A DNA stretch of 64,000 bases, taken from NCBI GenBank assembly GCA_024690665.1, contig JAILOU010000002.1, positions 24,919-88,918 on the forward strand. The letters are read 5' to 3'. Below the pieces are notes generated by a model that was not told the DNA's origin, made no database searches, and saw only the letters and a program-made list of their open reading frames with translations. Positions 1 through 9,556 of this stretch are shown here, piece by piece. A program made the translations under genes and the position numbers. The first letter of the stretch is position 1; each line of letters begins with the position of its first letter. Origin of the DNA: Eubacterium sp. GTDB taxonomy: Bacteria > Bacillota > Clostridia > Lachnospirales > Lachnospiraceae.

Positions 1-55
1 CGGTTCATAGCTTTAAGAACTAATTAGATTAGGATACACAAAGGAGGAGACTGCA

Positions 56-769
56 ATGCAGCAGATTTCAATTGAAACACGTTTAAAAGAAAATGCTTAT
101 CCGGGAAGAGGAATTGTTCTTGGCAAGACTCCGGACGGAACAAAGGCGGTAGCTGCTTATTTTATTATGGGCAGAAGCGAGAATAGTCGTAACCGTGTAT
201 TTGTCGAGGATGGCGAGGGAATTCGCACTCAGGCATATGATCCTTCTAAATTAGAAGATCCGTCACTTATTATCTATGCACCGGTTCGCGTGTTGGGAAA
301 TCAGACCATTGTAACAAATGGAGATCAGACAGATACCATTTATGACCTTATGAAAGAAGGTAAGACTTTTGAGCAGTCTCTTCGCACCCGTGAATTTGAG
401 CCGGATGGTCCTAACTTTACTCCTCGTATTTCGGGTCTTATGGAGATAGAAGGTGGAAAGTATGCGATTACCATGTCAATCTTAAAGAGCGACGGTGGTG
501 ATGATGCCTGCTGTAATCGTTATACTTATTCATATGATAATCCAAAGGCAGGTGTCGGTCGTTTCATCCATACTTATGTATCGGATGGGAATCCGCTTCC
601 AAGTTTTGAAGGAGAGCCGGAACTTGTTGAAACCGTTGATGATATCGATACGTACACGGATATGATCTGGAATTCGCTGAACGCGGACAACAAAGTATCC
701 TTATTTGTACGTTTTATTGATATCGAGTCTGGTACATATGAGACTCGTATTGTAAATAAACACAATTAA
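56..769 (+). CDS. IMP cyclohydrolase, PurO-like
   Basis: A 237-residue protein that resembles the IMP cyclohydrolase family typified by archaeal PurO, which closes the ring of FAICAR to give IMP, the last step of purine synthesis. The start is clear: an AAGGAGGAGA ribosome binding site at 41-50 lies just before the ATG. The next gene, 14 bases downstream, is a stand-alone AICAR formyltransferase without its usual cyclohydrolase half, so the two genes together replace bifunctional PurH. Family assignment is from recognition of the overall sequence (for example the N-terminal YPGRG segment), not from a catalytic residue I can name. The promoter lies left of the window. Confidence 0.8.
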   Translation: MQQISIETRLKENAYPGRGIVLGKTPDGTKAVAAYFIMGRSENSRNRVFVEDGEGIRTQAYDPSKLEDPSLIIYAPVRVLGNQTIVTNGDQTDTIYDLMKEGKTFEQSLRTREFEPDGPNFTPRISGLMEIEGGKYAITMSILKSDGGDDACCNRYTYSYDNPKAGVGRFIHTYVSDGNPLPSFEGEPELVETVDDIDTYTDMIWNSLNADNKVSLFVRFIDIESGTYETRIVNKHN

Positions 770-783
770 TATAGGAGGAAATC

Positions 784-1965
784 ATGAAGGAACTAGAGCT
801 TAAGTATGGATGCAATCCAAACCAGAAACCGTCTAGAATCTATGTGGAGGATGGAGAATTACCGATTAAGGTGTTAAATGGTAAACCGGGATATATCAAT
901 TTCCTGGATGCGTTTAATGGCTGGCAGCTTGTAAAGGAATTAAAAGAGGCAACAGGTCTTCCTGCCGCAACTTCTTTCAAGCATGTTTCACCGGCAGGTG
1001 CTGCAGTTGGAATTCCTATGACTGATACAGAAAAGCAGATTTACTGGGTGGCAGATATGGATATGGAGTTTTCACCTTTAGCAAATGCATATGCAAGAGC
1101 CAGAGGTGCAGACAGAATGTCTTCATTTGGAGATTTCATTTCACTTTCTGATGTCTGTGATGTTCCAACAGCCAAGATTATCAAAAGAGAGGTTTCTGAT
1201 GGTGTTATTGCACCGGGTTATGAGCCGGAAGCTCTTGAAATCTTAAAGGGTAAGAAAAAGGGCAATTACAATGTAATCGAAGTTGATCCTAATTATGTAC
1301 CGGTGGAAAAAGAACATAAAGAAGTCTTCGGAATTACATTTGAACAGGGACGTAACAATCTGACAATCGATAAAGCAATGCTGCAAAAGGAGATTGTAAC
1401 GGAGAATAAGGAAATTCCTGATCAGGCACAGATTGACCTTCTGATTGCACTTATTACACTGAAGTATACACAGTCTAATTCTGTTTGCTATGCTAAGGGT
1501 GGCCAGGCAATCGGAATCGGAGCAGGACAGCAAAGTCGTATCCATTGTACGCGTCTTGCAGGTTCTAAGGCCGATAACTGGTGGCTTCGTCAGTCGCCTA
1601 AGGTAATGGGGCTTCAGTTTGTAGATGGCCTTGGAAGAGCCGATAGAGATAACACAATCGATGTCTATATGGGCGAGGAATATATGGATGTCCTTCGCGA
1701 AGGTGAGTGGCAGAAACGCTTTAAGGTAAAACCGGAAGTATTTACTGCTGAAGAAAAGAGAGCATGGCTTGATAAGATGCAGGATGTAGCGCTTGGTTCA
1801 GACGCGTTCTTCCCATTTGGAGATAATATTGAGCGTGCACATAAGAGCGGCGTCAAATATGTAGCACAGCCGGGTGGATCCATTCGTGATGACAATGTTA
1901 TTGAGACATGTAATAAATATGGAATGACGATGAGCTTTACAGGCATTCGTCTGTTCCATCACTAA
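784..1965 (+). CDS. purH: AICAR formyltransferase (stand-alone PurH C-terminal domain)
   Basis: 393 residues, cytoplasmic. It transfers a formyl group from 10-formyl-tetrahydrofolate to AICAR, giving FAICAR. The AICARFT signature KHVSPAGAAVG is visible near residue 62, and the C-terminal region has the expected SDAFFPFGDNIERA and QPGGSIRDD motifs. Bifunctional PurH is about 510-530 residues with an N-terminal MGS-like IMP cyclohydrolase domain; that domain is absent here and the ring-closing step is supplied by the upstream gene. The start has an AGGAGG site seven bases upstream. The pair ends in a strong hairpin terminator. Confidence 0.9.
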   Translation: MKELELKYGCNPNQKPSRIYVEDGELPIKVLNGKPGYINFLDAFNGWQLVKELKEATGLPAATSFKHVSPAGAAVGIPMTDTEKQIYWVADMDMEFSPLANAYARARGADRMSSFGDFISLSDVCDVPTAKIIKREVSDGVIAPGYEPEALEILKGKKKGNYNVIEVDPNYVPVEKEHKEVFGITFEQGRNNLTIDKAMLQKEIVTENKEIPDQAQIDLLIALITLKYTQSNSVCYAKGGQAIGIGAGQQSRIHCTRLAGSKADNWWLRQSPKVMGLQFVDGLGRADRDNTIDVYMGEEYMDVLREGEWQKRFKVKPEVFTAEEKRAWLDKMQDVALGSDAFFPFGDNIERAHKSGVKYVAQPGGSIRDDNVIETCNKYGMTMSFTGIRLFHH

Positions 1966-1987
1966 GAGATATAAAATAACCTATTAT

Positions 1988-2036
1988 AAAATCAGATTGA
2001 GCGAGAAGATTCTAATCGTTCAATCTGATTTTTTAT
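1988..2036 (+). terminator. Terminator of the purine gene pair
   Basis: The arm at 1988-2003 pairs with 2017-2032 (one G-U pair), followed by a T-rich tract. This is a standard Rho-independent terminator 22 bases after the AICAR formyltransferase stop. Confidence 0.85.
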
Positions 2037-2050
2037 TATAATAATAAAGA

Positions 2051-2084
2051 AAGCTCTCATTGGCATTGCCAATGAGAGCTTTTG
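2051..2084. terminator. Hairpin between convergent genes (terminator of pyc)
   Basis: The perfect 14-base arms 2051-2064 and 2068-2081 have a three-base loop. It lies 13 bases beyond the pyc stop on the minus strand, and the minus-strand flank reads TTTCTTTATTATT, so it should end pyc transcription and may back up the purine terminator. Confidence 0.75.
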
Positions 2085-2096
2085 TTAAGCTGTTAT

Positions 2097-5000
2097 TTAT
2101 TCAGCGTCTTCATCAATTACGAAAGAAATAAGAAGATCTTCCTGATGTACGCTATCGCCTGCTTCGACGTAAATCTTGTCGACTTTACCATTGACAGTAG
2201 CAACAACAGTTGTTTCCATCTTCATGGCTTCGACAGTCATAAGAGGCATGTTAACGGTAATCTCATCGCCTTCTTTAACGAGAACCTTACCAACAGTACC
2301 TGGGATAGAAGATCCAAGGTGTGCCGGATTGTTCTTGTCAGCTTTAAGATGGCTGTCTGATTTAACCTCAAGTTTTTCATCAAGGATTCTTACCTGACGC
2401 ATGCATCCGTTTACTTCGAATTCAAGAGTTCTGTAACCTTCTTCATCAGGCTCGCCCATTTCTACGAACTTGATAATCAGCATCTTACCATCACCGATGT
2501 TAAGAGTTGTTTCTTCGCCTTTGGCAAGACCGAAGAAGTATACATGAGACTCAAGACGAGTAACATCATTGTATGCCTGATAATGTTCCTGATATTCATC
2601 ATAAACCTTTGGATACAGAGCATAACTGATTTCCATAATTTCCTGTGAAGAACGATCAAGTTCATCAAATACAGAGATGCTTGCAAGGTGCTTTCTGATA
2701 GCATCAAAGTCAGCAGGAGGTAATAATTTACCAGGTCTTTCTGTAAGAGGTTCGATATCTTTTAATACGATCTTCTGAAGATCCTTAGGGAATCCGCCAT
2801 CCGGCTGACCCATCATACCCTGGAAGTAAGAAACTACAGAGTCAGGATAAGCAAGAGTAGCACCATCTGTTAAGATGTTTTCCTTCGTTAAGTTGTTGTT
2901 GTACATGAAGATTGCAAGGTCACCGACAGCTTTTGAAGTAGGTGTAACCTTAACAATGTTACCAAGCAGATCGTTGGCATCTTTGTAGAGGGCCTTGATC
3001 TTCTCGAAGTCTTTTTCTGTAGCACCCATAGATTTTGCCTGAGCAGAAAGGTTTGAATACTGTCCGCCAGGGATTTCGTATTTATAGATGTCAGCGTTAG
3101 GAGAGTTAATGTCTGCTTCGAAACTCTGGTAAACCTTACGAACGCGTCCATAGTAACGGCTCAGTTCGCTTAAGTCCTCGAAGTTAAGACCTGTGTCTCT
3201 CTTAGTTCCGCGGAGTGCTTCAACTACAGCGTTCATAGATGGCTGTGAAGTAAGAGTACTCATAGACTCAATTGCAAGATCGGCGATATCAACACCGGCC
3301 TCAGCTGCGGATAAAACAGTAGCAACACCGGCTCCTGTTGAGTCATGTGTATGTAAGTGAAGTGGAATATGAAGTTCTTTTTTCAGTGCTGTGACTAATT
3401 CCTTGGCAGCGTATGGCTTAAGCAGTCCGGCCATATCCTTGATAGCAAGAGTATGACAACCTAATGACTCAAGTTCAACGGCTTTCTTCACATAGTAATC
3501 AAGTGTGTATTTTGTTTCGTCAGGGCTTGTAATATCACCTGTGTAACAGATGGTACCTTCTACAATCTTACCTGTCTTTAATGCTTCTTCGATTGGCATC
3601 TTCATGTTCTCAACCCAGTTCAGTGAGTCAAAGATACGGAAGACATCAATACCATGGTTTGCAGCAAGTTTAATGAACTCTTGTACAACATTGTCAGGAT
3701 AGTTGCTGTAACCAACTGCATTAGAAGCACGAAGTAACATCTGAATCAGAGTGTTCGGCATACGCTCACGAAGGAGATCAAGTCTCTTCCATGGAGATTC
3801 TTTCAGGAATCTGTATGCAGTATCAAAGGTAGCACCTCCCCATGCTTCTACAGAAAATGCATTCTGCATGAAAGCATTGGTAGCATAAGCAGCACCACAT
3901 AAGTCTTTGCTTCTCATACGAGTTGCCATCAGTGACTGCTGAGCATCACGCATGGTTGTATCTGTTACATAGAGTTTGTCTTCTTTTAAAATCTTCTGTG
4001 TGAATGCTTCAGCACCTAACTTTAAGAACTCATCACGAGCACCTGTGATTGGCTTGGAAGCATCATATACAGGAAGAACACGATTGTCATAATGTGGCTT
4101 TTTGCCATCATTGGTGTTTACGATACGGTTACCAATAAATTCAACAATCTTGGTAGCGCGGTCCTGACTCATCTCGAGGTTGAATAATTCAGGAGTATCT
4201 TCAATGAAAGTGGTGTAGCATTTTCCGCTTCTGAATACTTCGTGATTTAACACATTGATTAAGAATGGAATGTTAGTCTTAACACCACGGATACGCATTT
4301 CCTTCATAGCACGAAGAGATTTGCGAACAGCACCTTCAAATGTACGGTCGTGAGAGATTGCCTTTACTAATAAGGAATCATAGTAAGGTAAGATCTTGCC
4401 GCCTGTATGAGCGTTACCGCCGTCGAGACGGATACCATTACCGGAACCTGTACGATATACAGAGATTGTACCGGTATCAGGAAGGAAGTTGTTCATTGGA
4501 TCTTCGGTTGTGACACGAGTCTGGATAGAATATCCTGTGCAATGAACAGATTCCTGATTAGGAATTGCAATTTCTGCGGAATCGAGAGGATAACCTTCTG
4601 CAACAAGAATCTGAGACTGAACAATATCGATACCTGTAATCATTTCAGATACGGTATGCTCAACCTGGATACGAGGATTCATCTCGATGAAATATGCATT
4701 GTTGTCAGCGTCAACAAGGAATTCGAGAGTACCGGCATTGCGGTATCCAACTTCTTTTGCAAGACGAATGGAACTTTCGAAAATCAACTGACGTGTATTA
4801 TCAGGGATGGAGAAAGCAGGAGCGTATTCAACAACCTTCTGATGACGACGCTGTACAGAACAGTCACGGTCATATAAATGAACGATGTTGCCATAGTTAT
4901 CTCCTAAAATCTGAACCTCGATATGTTTTGGTCCACGTAAATATTTTTCAATGAAGATTTTGTCATCACCGAATGCCTTCTTTGATTCGGCTTTTGCTTC

Positions 5001-5567
5001 TTCAAATTCTTTTAACATATCTTCGCGACGGTTAACGATACGCATTCCACGTCCGCCACCACCATTGGAAGCTTTCAGCATAACAGGATAACCGATTTCA
5101 TCAGCAACCTTTACAACTGTTTCTGCGTCATGGATAGCATAGTCTACACCAGGGATAATTGGTACATTAGCCTTAATAGCCATCTGCTTGGATGAAATCT
5201 TATCACCCATGGCATTCATCAGATCTGCAGAAGGTCCGATGAAGACAATTCCGTTGCGCTCGCAGGCATTAACGAAATCCGGATTTTCTGATAAGAAACC
5301 GTATCCCGGATGGATTGCGTCAGCACCGCAGGAAAGTGCGATGTCGATGATAGTGTCTACATCAAGATAAGCATCGATTGGTCCCTTCTCAGGGTTTAAC
5401 TGGTAAGATTCATCAGCTTTTGCACGGAAGATAGAATACTTATCTTCTTTGGAATAGATGCTGACAGTCTTAATTCCCAATTCATTGAGTGCTCTAAAGA
5501 CACGAATTGCAATTTCGCCTCGGTTTGCAACAAGTACCTTCTTGAATGGTTTAATCTGTTGGTTCAT
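2097..5567 (-). CDS. pyc: Pyruvate carboxylase
   Basis: 1156 residues; makes oxaloacetate from pyruvate, bicarbonate and ATP (anaplerosis). In order: a biotin carboxylase domain (about 5-455, starting KKVLVANRGEIA), a TIM-barrel carboxyltransferase domain (about 530-800), a central PYC/OADA region, and a C-terminal biotinyl domain with EAMKMET, the biotinylated lysine being about K1116. Full length for the single-chain type. The open frame extends 18 codons upstream, but the ATG at 5567 is chosen because the mRNA reads AGAGGAGAGG just before it and the extra residues have no family match. It is monocistronic, with its own promoter and a palindrome at the start site. Confidence 0.97.
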   Translation of the reverse strand: MNQQIKPFKKVLVANRGEIAIRVFRALNELGIKTVSIYSKEDKYSIFRAKADESYQLNPEKGPIDAYLDVDTIIDIALSCGADAIHPGYGFLSENPDFVNACERNGIVFIGPSADLMNAMGDKISSKQMAIKANVPIIPGVDYAIHDAETVVKVADEIGYPVMLKASNGGGGRGMRIVNRREDMLKEFEEAKAESKKAFGDDKIFIEKYLRGPKHIEVQILGDNYGNIVHLYDRDCSVQRRHQKVVEYAPAFSIPDNTRQLIFESSIRLAKEVGYRNAGTLEFLVDADNNAYFIEMNPRIQVEHTVSEMITGIDIVQSQILVAEGYPLDSAEIAIPNQESVHCTGYSIQTRVTTEDPMNNFLPDTGTISVYRTGSGNGIRLDGGNAHTGGKILPYYDSLLVKAISHDRTFEGAVRKSLRAMKEMRIRGVKTNIPFLINVLNHEVFRSGKCYTTFIEDTPELFNLEMSQDRATKIVEFIGNRIVNTNDGKKPHYDNRVLPVYDASKPITGARDEFLKLGAEAFTQKILKEDKLYVTDTTMRDAQQSLMATRMRSKDLCGAAYATNAFMQNAFSVEAWGGATFDTAYRFLKESPWKRLDLLRERMPNTLIQMLLRASNAVGYSNYPDNVVQEFIKLAANHGIDVFRIFDSLNWVENMKMPIEEALKTGKIVEGTICYTGDITSPDETKYTLDYYVKKAVELESLGCHTLAIKDMAGLLKPYAAKELVTALKKELHIPLHLHTHDSTGAGVATVLSAAEAGVDIADLAIESMSTLTSQPSMNAVVEALRGTKRDTGLNFEDLSELSRYYGRVRKVYQSFEADINSPNADIYKYEIPGGQYSNLSAQAKSMGATEKDFEKIKALYKDANDLLGNIVKVTPTSKAVGDLAIFMYNNNLTKENILTDGATLAYPDSVVSYFQGMMGQPDGGFPKDLQKIVLKDIEPLTERPGKLLPPADFDAIRKHLASISVFDELDRSSQEIMEISYALYPKVYDEYQEHYQAYNDVTRLESHVYFFGLAKGEETTLNIGDGKMLIIKFVEMGEPDEEGYRTLEFEVNGCMRQVRILDEKLEVKSDSHLKADKNNPAHLGSSIPGTVGKVLVKEGDEITVNMPLMTVEAMKMETTVVATVNGKVDKIYVEAGDSVHQEDLLISFVIDEDAE

Positions 5568-5602
5568 GATTTGATACCTCTCCTCTTTAAAATATTCGTA
5601 TT

Positions 5603-5651
5603 TGCGACACTTTAGTCGCATAAAGTATCATGTTAAGTATAAGATAATCAA
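5603..5651 (-). promoter_or_regulatory. pyc promoter with overlapping palindrome
   Basis: On the minus strand, TTGATT (5646-5651) and TACTTT (5622-5627) are 18 bases apart. Directly downstream is a perfect inverted repeat, TGCGAC-N6-GTCGCA (5603-5620), placed where a repressor would cover the transcription start. The promoter is inferred from consensus; the regulator is unknown. Confidence 0.55.
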
Positions 5652-5672
5652 GTTTCGTTTTCAAGTATTGAT

Positions 5673-6905
5673 TCAAATCAAAACAATACCTCGTTGATAT
5701 TCATTAAGAATGTCCTCTTTACTCTTGATTCTTTGTGCATTTCGATAAATCTCAGAGACAAAAATGTCGTGGTTTAGTACTTTGGAACCACATTTTGACA
5801 ACTGCTTTGGGGCAGCGCTTAGTTTATCAATGACGGGGATAGTTGCACTTGCTTTGAGATTTTTAATAATCATAGTTTCGCTTTTTTTACATCCGAGGAT
5901 TCTTATGTAAGGACTGTAACTACAATCTTTTGCCAGCGATACAAGCTCATCCGTCTGCTTAAGTAACAGATGAGTAAGAATCCGGCTGATTCTGGTATAA
6001 GTATAGTTCTTGGTTTTTAATAGTTCACAAAAGCCGTCCCAATTTATATAGGTAGAACGAAGATTTAGGATGCGATCTGCCAGATCGGAATCGATTCCGT
6101 CTGTTTTTCGCAAGGATATGGAATCGCTGCAGGTAAGAGCGTAGGATACCTGCGGGCTAAAATCCTGCTCAGACATAAGCAGGTTTCGTTCTTTATAATT
6201 GGTAAGTATGCGAAATGAGTGCTCCGGTAACGCATCACGAAGTAGTTTTAGATCAGGTGCCTGCTTTCGAAATTCTTTTCGCAATGCACTTGCGCTTGCA
6301 AGAGTGCTACTGAGGGTGTTATCGGTATGAGCACTGCCTTTTCGTATTACAGCGTAAGGCCTGATGGAAGAGTGCGTCTGAGATAAAGCACGCAGATATT
6401 CCAGAGCAAGAAGATTATTAGGCTCATTTATATAGGAAGAAACATCTTCTTTTAGAATTTCGTTTAACGCTTGTTGGCGCGCAGCCGGAAAGGAAAGCCC
6501 CTTAGCCAGATGCGACTTTAAGGAAGACTTGTAAGCGGGTGGTTCTTGGGCTAGAATACCGGCAATTTCCTGAAAAAGATCCGGATGCCAGTCTTCACAT
6601 CCGAAAATCAGATCTGTAATACCTCCTATGGAATTAAGAAGATGGATGGCTCCATTGGCAAAATCAAAAGCCGATGAAGTGGCCCAGATAGAAGGCAGTT
6701 CTATTACCGTATCGACACCGGTGCATAACGCCATCTTACAGCGAGCATACTTATCGACGATTGCCGGAGCACCGCGCTGCGTGAAATCGCCACTCATAAG
6801 GGCGAGAATCTTCGCATCAGGATGTTCTTTTTTAAACTGTTCAATCTGATATTGGTGACCATTGTGAAATGGATTGTATTCGCATATGATTGCAGCGATT
6901 TTCAA
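5673..6905 (-). CDS. tmcAL: tRNA(Met) cytidine acetate ligase
   Basis: 410 residues of the HIGH-nucleotidyltransferase family formerly called YlbM/DUF795. In Bacillus subtilis TmcAL makes N4-acetylcytidine at the wobble base of elongator tRNA-Met from acetate and ATP. The N-terminal CEYNPFHNGH with its HxGH motif (residues 14-17) is the adenylate-binding signature, followed by LMSGDFTQRGAPAIVDK. The start is TTG at 6905: the mRNA has AAAGGAG nine bases before it and the frame begins KIAAIICEYNP, matching family N-termini. It is divergent from pta-ackA, whose acetyl-phosphate/acetate chemistry is metabolically close; this neighbourhood is common in Lachnospiraceae. Confidence 0.9.
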   Translation of the reverse strand: MKIAAIICEYNPFHNGHQYQIEQFKKEHPDAKILALMSGDFTQRGAPAIVDKYARCKMALCTGVDTVIELPSIWATSSAFDFANGAIHLLNSIGGITDLIFGCEDWHPDLFQEIAGILAQEPPAYKSSLKSHLAKGLSFPAARQQALNEILKEDVSSYINEPNNLLALEYLRALSQTHSSIRPYAVIRKGSAHTDNTLSSTLASASALRKEFRKQAPDLKLLRDALPEHSFRILTNYKERNLLMSEQDFSPQVSYALTCSDSISLRKTDGIDSDLADRILNLRSTYINWDGFCELLKTKNYTYTRISRILTHLLLKQTDELVSLAKDCSYSPYIRILGCKKSETMIIKNLKASATIPVIDKLSAAPKQLSKCGSKVLNHDIFVSEIYRNAQRIKSKEDILNEYQRGIVLI

Positions 6906-7005
6906 GGTGATGTTCTCCTTTTAGATTCATTTTCATCTATTTTATAATAGGAAATTTAATTCTACAAGGGCATCACTTTGATATAAAAGTAACAAAGATA
7001 GAGTC

Positions 7006-7034
7006 TTGTCGCGAATATTTTAAAGGTATATAAT
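7006..7034 (+). promoter_or_regulatory. pta-ackA promoter
   Basis: TTGTCG (7006-7011), a 17-base spacer and a perfect TATAAT (7029-7034) give a sigma-A promoter about 60 bases before the pta start. Confidence 0.7.
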
Positions 7035-7095
7035 GATGATAGTCTGACTGAGAAAAGGACAAAAATTATAACTTTCTTTGGAAGGAGAACTTAAA

Positions 7096-8100
7096 ATGGC
7101 ATTTATTGATGAAGTAAAAGCAAAAGCAAAAGCAGAGAAAAAATTAATCATCTTACCAGAATCTGAAGATGACAGAACATATTTCGCTGCTGAACAGACC
7201 ATTAAGGAAGGAATCGCAGATCTTGTACTGATCGGTGCAGAAGATGCAATCGCTGAGAGAGCGAAGAAACTCGGTGTTGATCTTACCGGTGTTAAGACTG
7301 TAGATCCTGCAACATCTGATAAGCTTGATGCATATGTTGCAAAACTTACTGAACTTCGTGCTAAGAAAGGCATGACAGAAGAAAAAGCTAGAGAAATCTT
7401 ACTGAATGATTATCCTACATTCGGTATTTTGATGTTAAAGATGGGTGACGCTGACGGACTTGTATCCGGAGCATGCCACTCAACAGCTGATATCTTAAGA
7501 CCTGCACTTCAGATCTTAAAGACAGCACCGGGAACAAAGATGGTATCTTCTTTCTTTATTCTTGATACACCAACTAAGGAATATGGCGCTGACGGCGTAT
7601 TAATGTTCGCTGACTGTGCTCTTTGTCAGGATCCTTCATCTGAGGAACTTGCAACAATCGCTGGAAGCTGTGCAGAAAGCTTTAAAACTTTCGTTGGAGC
7701 AGATCCTAAGATTGCATTCCTTTCACATTCTACAATGGGATCAGCTAAGCATGATCTTGTAGACAAAGTACACAATGCAGTAGATATCGCTAAGAGCGAA
7801 TATCCTTCACTTGCACTTGACGGAGAACTTCAGCTTGACGCTGCAATCGTTCCTTCTGTTGGAGAACTTAAGGCTCCTAACAGCAAGGTTGCAGGACATG
7901 CCAATGTACTTGTATTCCCTAACATTGATGCAGGTAACATCGGATACAAGCTCGTTCAAAGATTTGCCAAGGCAGAAGCTTATGGTCCTGTACTTCAGGG
8001 TATCGCAGCTCCTGTTAACGATCTTTCAAGAGGATGCTTCGCAGAAGATATCGTAGGTGTAGTAGCACTTACAGCTCTTCAGGCTCAGCTTGCTAAATAA
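7096..8100 (+). CDS. pta: Phosphate acetyltransferase
   Basis: 334 residues; converts acetyl-CoA plus phosphate to acetyl phosphate. It is of the short, single-domain Pta type (about 330 residues). The protein starts MAFIDEVKAKAKAEKK and contains the family run ILPESEDDRT and, later, SHSTMGSAKHD. The ATG at 7096 is preferred over an in-frame TTG at 7078 because GGAAGGAG ends about 10 bases before the ATG. It is followed by ackA, so together they make ATP from acetyl-CoA and excrete acetate. Confidence 0.97.
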   Translation: MAFIDEVKAKAKAEKKLIILPESEDDRTYFAAEQTIKEGIADLVLIGAEDAIAERAKKLGVDLTGVKTVDPATSDKLDAYVAKLTELRAKKGMTEEKAREILLNDYPTFGILMLKMGDADGLVSGACHSTADILRPALQILKTAPGTKMVSSFFILDTPTKEYGADGVLMFADCALCQDPSSEELATIAGSCAESFKTFVGADPKIAFLSHSTMGSAKHDLVDKVHNAVDIAKSEYPSLALDGELQLDAAIVPSVGELKAPNSKVAGHANVLVFPNIDAGNIGYKLVQRFAKAEAYGPVLQGIAAPVNDLSRGCFAEDIVGVVALTALQAQLAK

Positions 8101-8118
8101 TCCATTTATTAAAAGACA

Positions 8119-8149
8119 GAATTTCCCCGCATTTTTTTGCGGGGAATTC
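8119..8149 (+). terminator. Hairpin between pta and ackA
   Basis: A GC-rich stem, GAATTTCCCCGCA (8119-8131) with TGCGGGGAATTC (8138-8149), has the T-run in its loop and none after it. It is therefore more likely an mRNA processing or stability element, or a partial terminator that sets the pta:ackA ratio, than a full stop. Confidence 0.55.
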
Positions 8150-8192
8150 ACGGTTATAAATCAATATCATTTCTATTTAAGGAGAATTAAGA

Positions 8193-9383
8193 ATGAACGT
8201 ATTAGTAATCAACTGCGGTTCTTCATCACTGAAGTACCAGCTGATCAATTCTGACACAGAAGAAGTACTTGCAAAAGGTCTTTGCGAAAGAATCGGTATC
8301 GACGGTTCTTTAACATACCAGAAGGCAGGTCTTGATAAGGAAGTTACAACACCGGCTATGCCAACTCATAAGGAAGCTATCCAGCTTGTACTTGACGCTC
8401 TTACAAATGATAAGACAGGTGCAATCAAGGATCTTTCAGAAGTAGATGCTGTTGGACACAGAATCGTCCATGGTGGAGAAAAATTCGCAAGCTCTGCAAT
8501 CATTGATGCAGATATGCTTAAGGCTGTTGAAGAGTGTAACGACCTTGCACCACTTCATAACCCTGCTAACTTAATTGGAATTAATGCTTGTAAAGAATTA
8601 ATGCCTAACGTACCTATGGTTGGTGTATTCGATACAGCTTTCCATCAGACAATGCCTGAAAAAGCTTATTTATATGGACTTCCATATGAGTATTATGAAA
8701 AGTATAAGGTTCGTCGTTACGGATTCCACGGTACAAGCCACAGCTTCGTATCTAAGCACATTGCTGAATTCCTTAACATGGACATCAATAACTCTAAGAT
8801 TATCGTTGCTCATTTAGGAAACGGTGCTTCTATCTCTGCTGTATTAAACGGTAAGTGTATCGACACTTCAATGGGTCTTACTCCACTTGAAGGTCTTGTA
8901 ATGGGAACACGTTCCGGTGATATCGATCCTGCAATCATGGAGTTCATCGCTAACAAAGAAGGTCTTGATATCGCAGGCGTTATGAACGTACTGAACAAGA
9001 AATCCGGTGTTCAGGGTATCTCTAAGGTATCTTCTGACTTCCGTGACCTTGAAGAAGGCATGAACGATGGTAATAAGCTTTGCGAAGCTGCAATCGAAGT
9101 GTTCAGCTATCGTGTAGCTAAGTACATCGGTTCTTACGTAGCAGCATTAAACGGTGTAGATGCTATCGCATTTACAGCAGGTATCGGAGAAAATGCTCCA
9201 CTTGTACGTAAGAAAGTTGTTTCTTATCTTGGATATCTTGGCATTACTCTTGATGAAGAGGCTAATGGAAATCGTGGTAAGGATTTAGTAATCTCAACAC
9301 CTGATTCTAAGGTTAAGGTTGCAATCATCCCTACAAACGAAGAACTTGCAATCGCAAGAGAAACAGTAGCACTTGTAAAATAA
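8193..9383 (+). CDS. ackA: Acetate kinase
   Basis: 396 residues; acetyl phosphate plus ADP gives acetate plus ATP, the energy-yielding step of acetate fermentation. The ASKHA signature [11 protein letters not shown] is at residues 7-17, RYGFHGTSH near 170-180, and the ATP-site HLGNGAS and FTAGIGEN motifs follow. It has normal full length and a clear AAGGAG site before the ATG. It is co-directional with pta, 92 bases apart, with a hairpin between, and is ended by a strong terminator. Confidence 0.98.
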   Translation: MNVLVINCGSSSLKYQLINSDTEEVLAKGLCERIGIDGSLTYQKAGLDKEVTTPAMPTHKEAIQLVLDALTNDKTGAIKDLSEVDAVGHRIVHGGEKFASSAIIDADMLKAVEECNDLAPLHNPANLIGINACKELMPNVPMVGVFDTAFHQTMPEKAYLYGLPYEYYEKYKVRRYGFHGTSHSFVSKHIAEFLNMDINNSKIIVAHLGNGASISAVLNGKCIDTSMGLTPLEGLVMGTRSGDIDPAIMEFIANKEGLDIAGVMNVLNKKSGVQGISKVSSDFRDLEEGMNDGNKLCEAAIEVFSYRVAKYIGSYVAALNGVDAIAFTAGIGENAPLVRKKVVSYLGYLGITLDEEANGNRGKDLVISTPDSKVKVAIIPTNEELAIARETVALVK

Positions 9384-9401
9384 TTACATCTGAATTGTTA
9401 T

Positions 9402-9437
9402 GGAACTATCCGGTTTAACCGGATGGTTCCTTTTTTA
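9402..9437 (+). terminator. ackA terminator
   Basis: The arms 9402-9415 and 9417-9430 pair almost perfectly and are followed by TTTTTTATT. Classic Rho-independent terminator. Confidence 0.9.
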
Positions 9438-9556
9438 TTGTCGGATCATCTATTGTAATACGAAATAATGTGTGCTTAAATAGTAAGGTATACACAGCTA
9501 ACCGCAATTTGATATGACTTAAATAAAGGCGAGTAACCAAAATAAGGAGGCTCAAT

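Noticed and set aside
4407..4877. 156-codon open frame on the plus strand
   Set aside because: Fully inside pyc on the other strand, low-probability composition, no ribosome binding site; a shadow of the carboxylase reading frame.
5568..5621. 18-residue N-terminal extension of pyruvate carboxylase
   Set aside because: It overlaps the promoter and palindrome and the real ribosome binding site; no homology to family N-termini.
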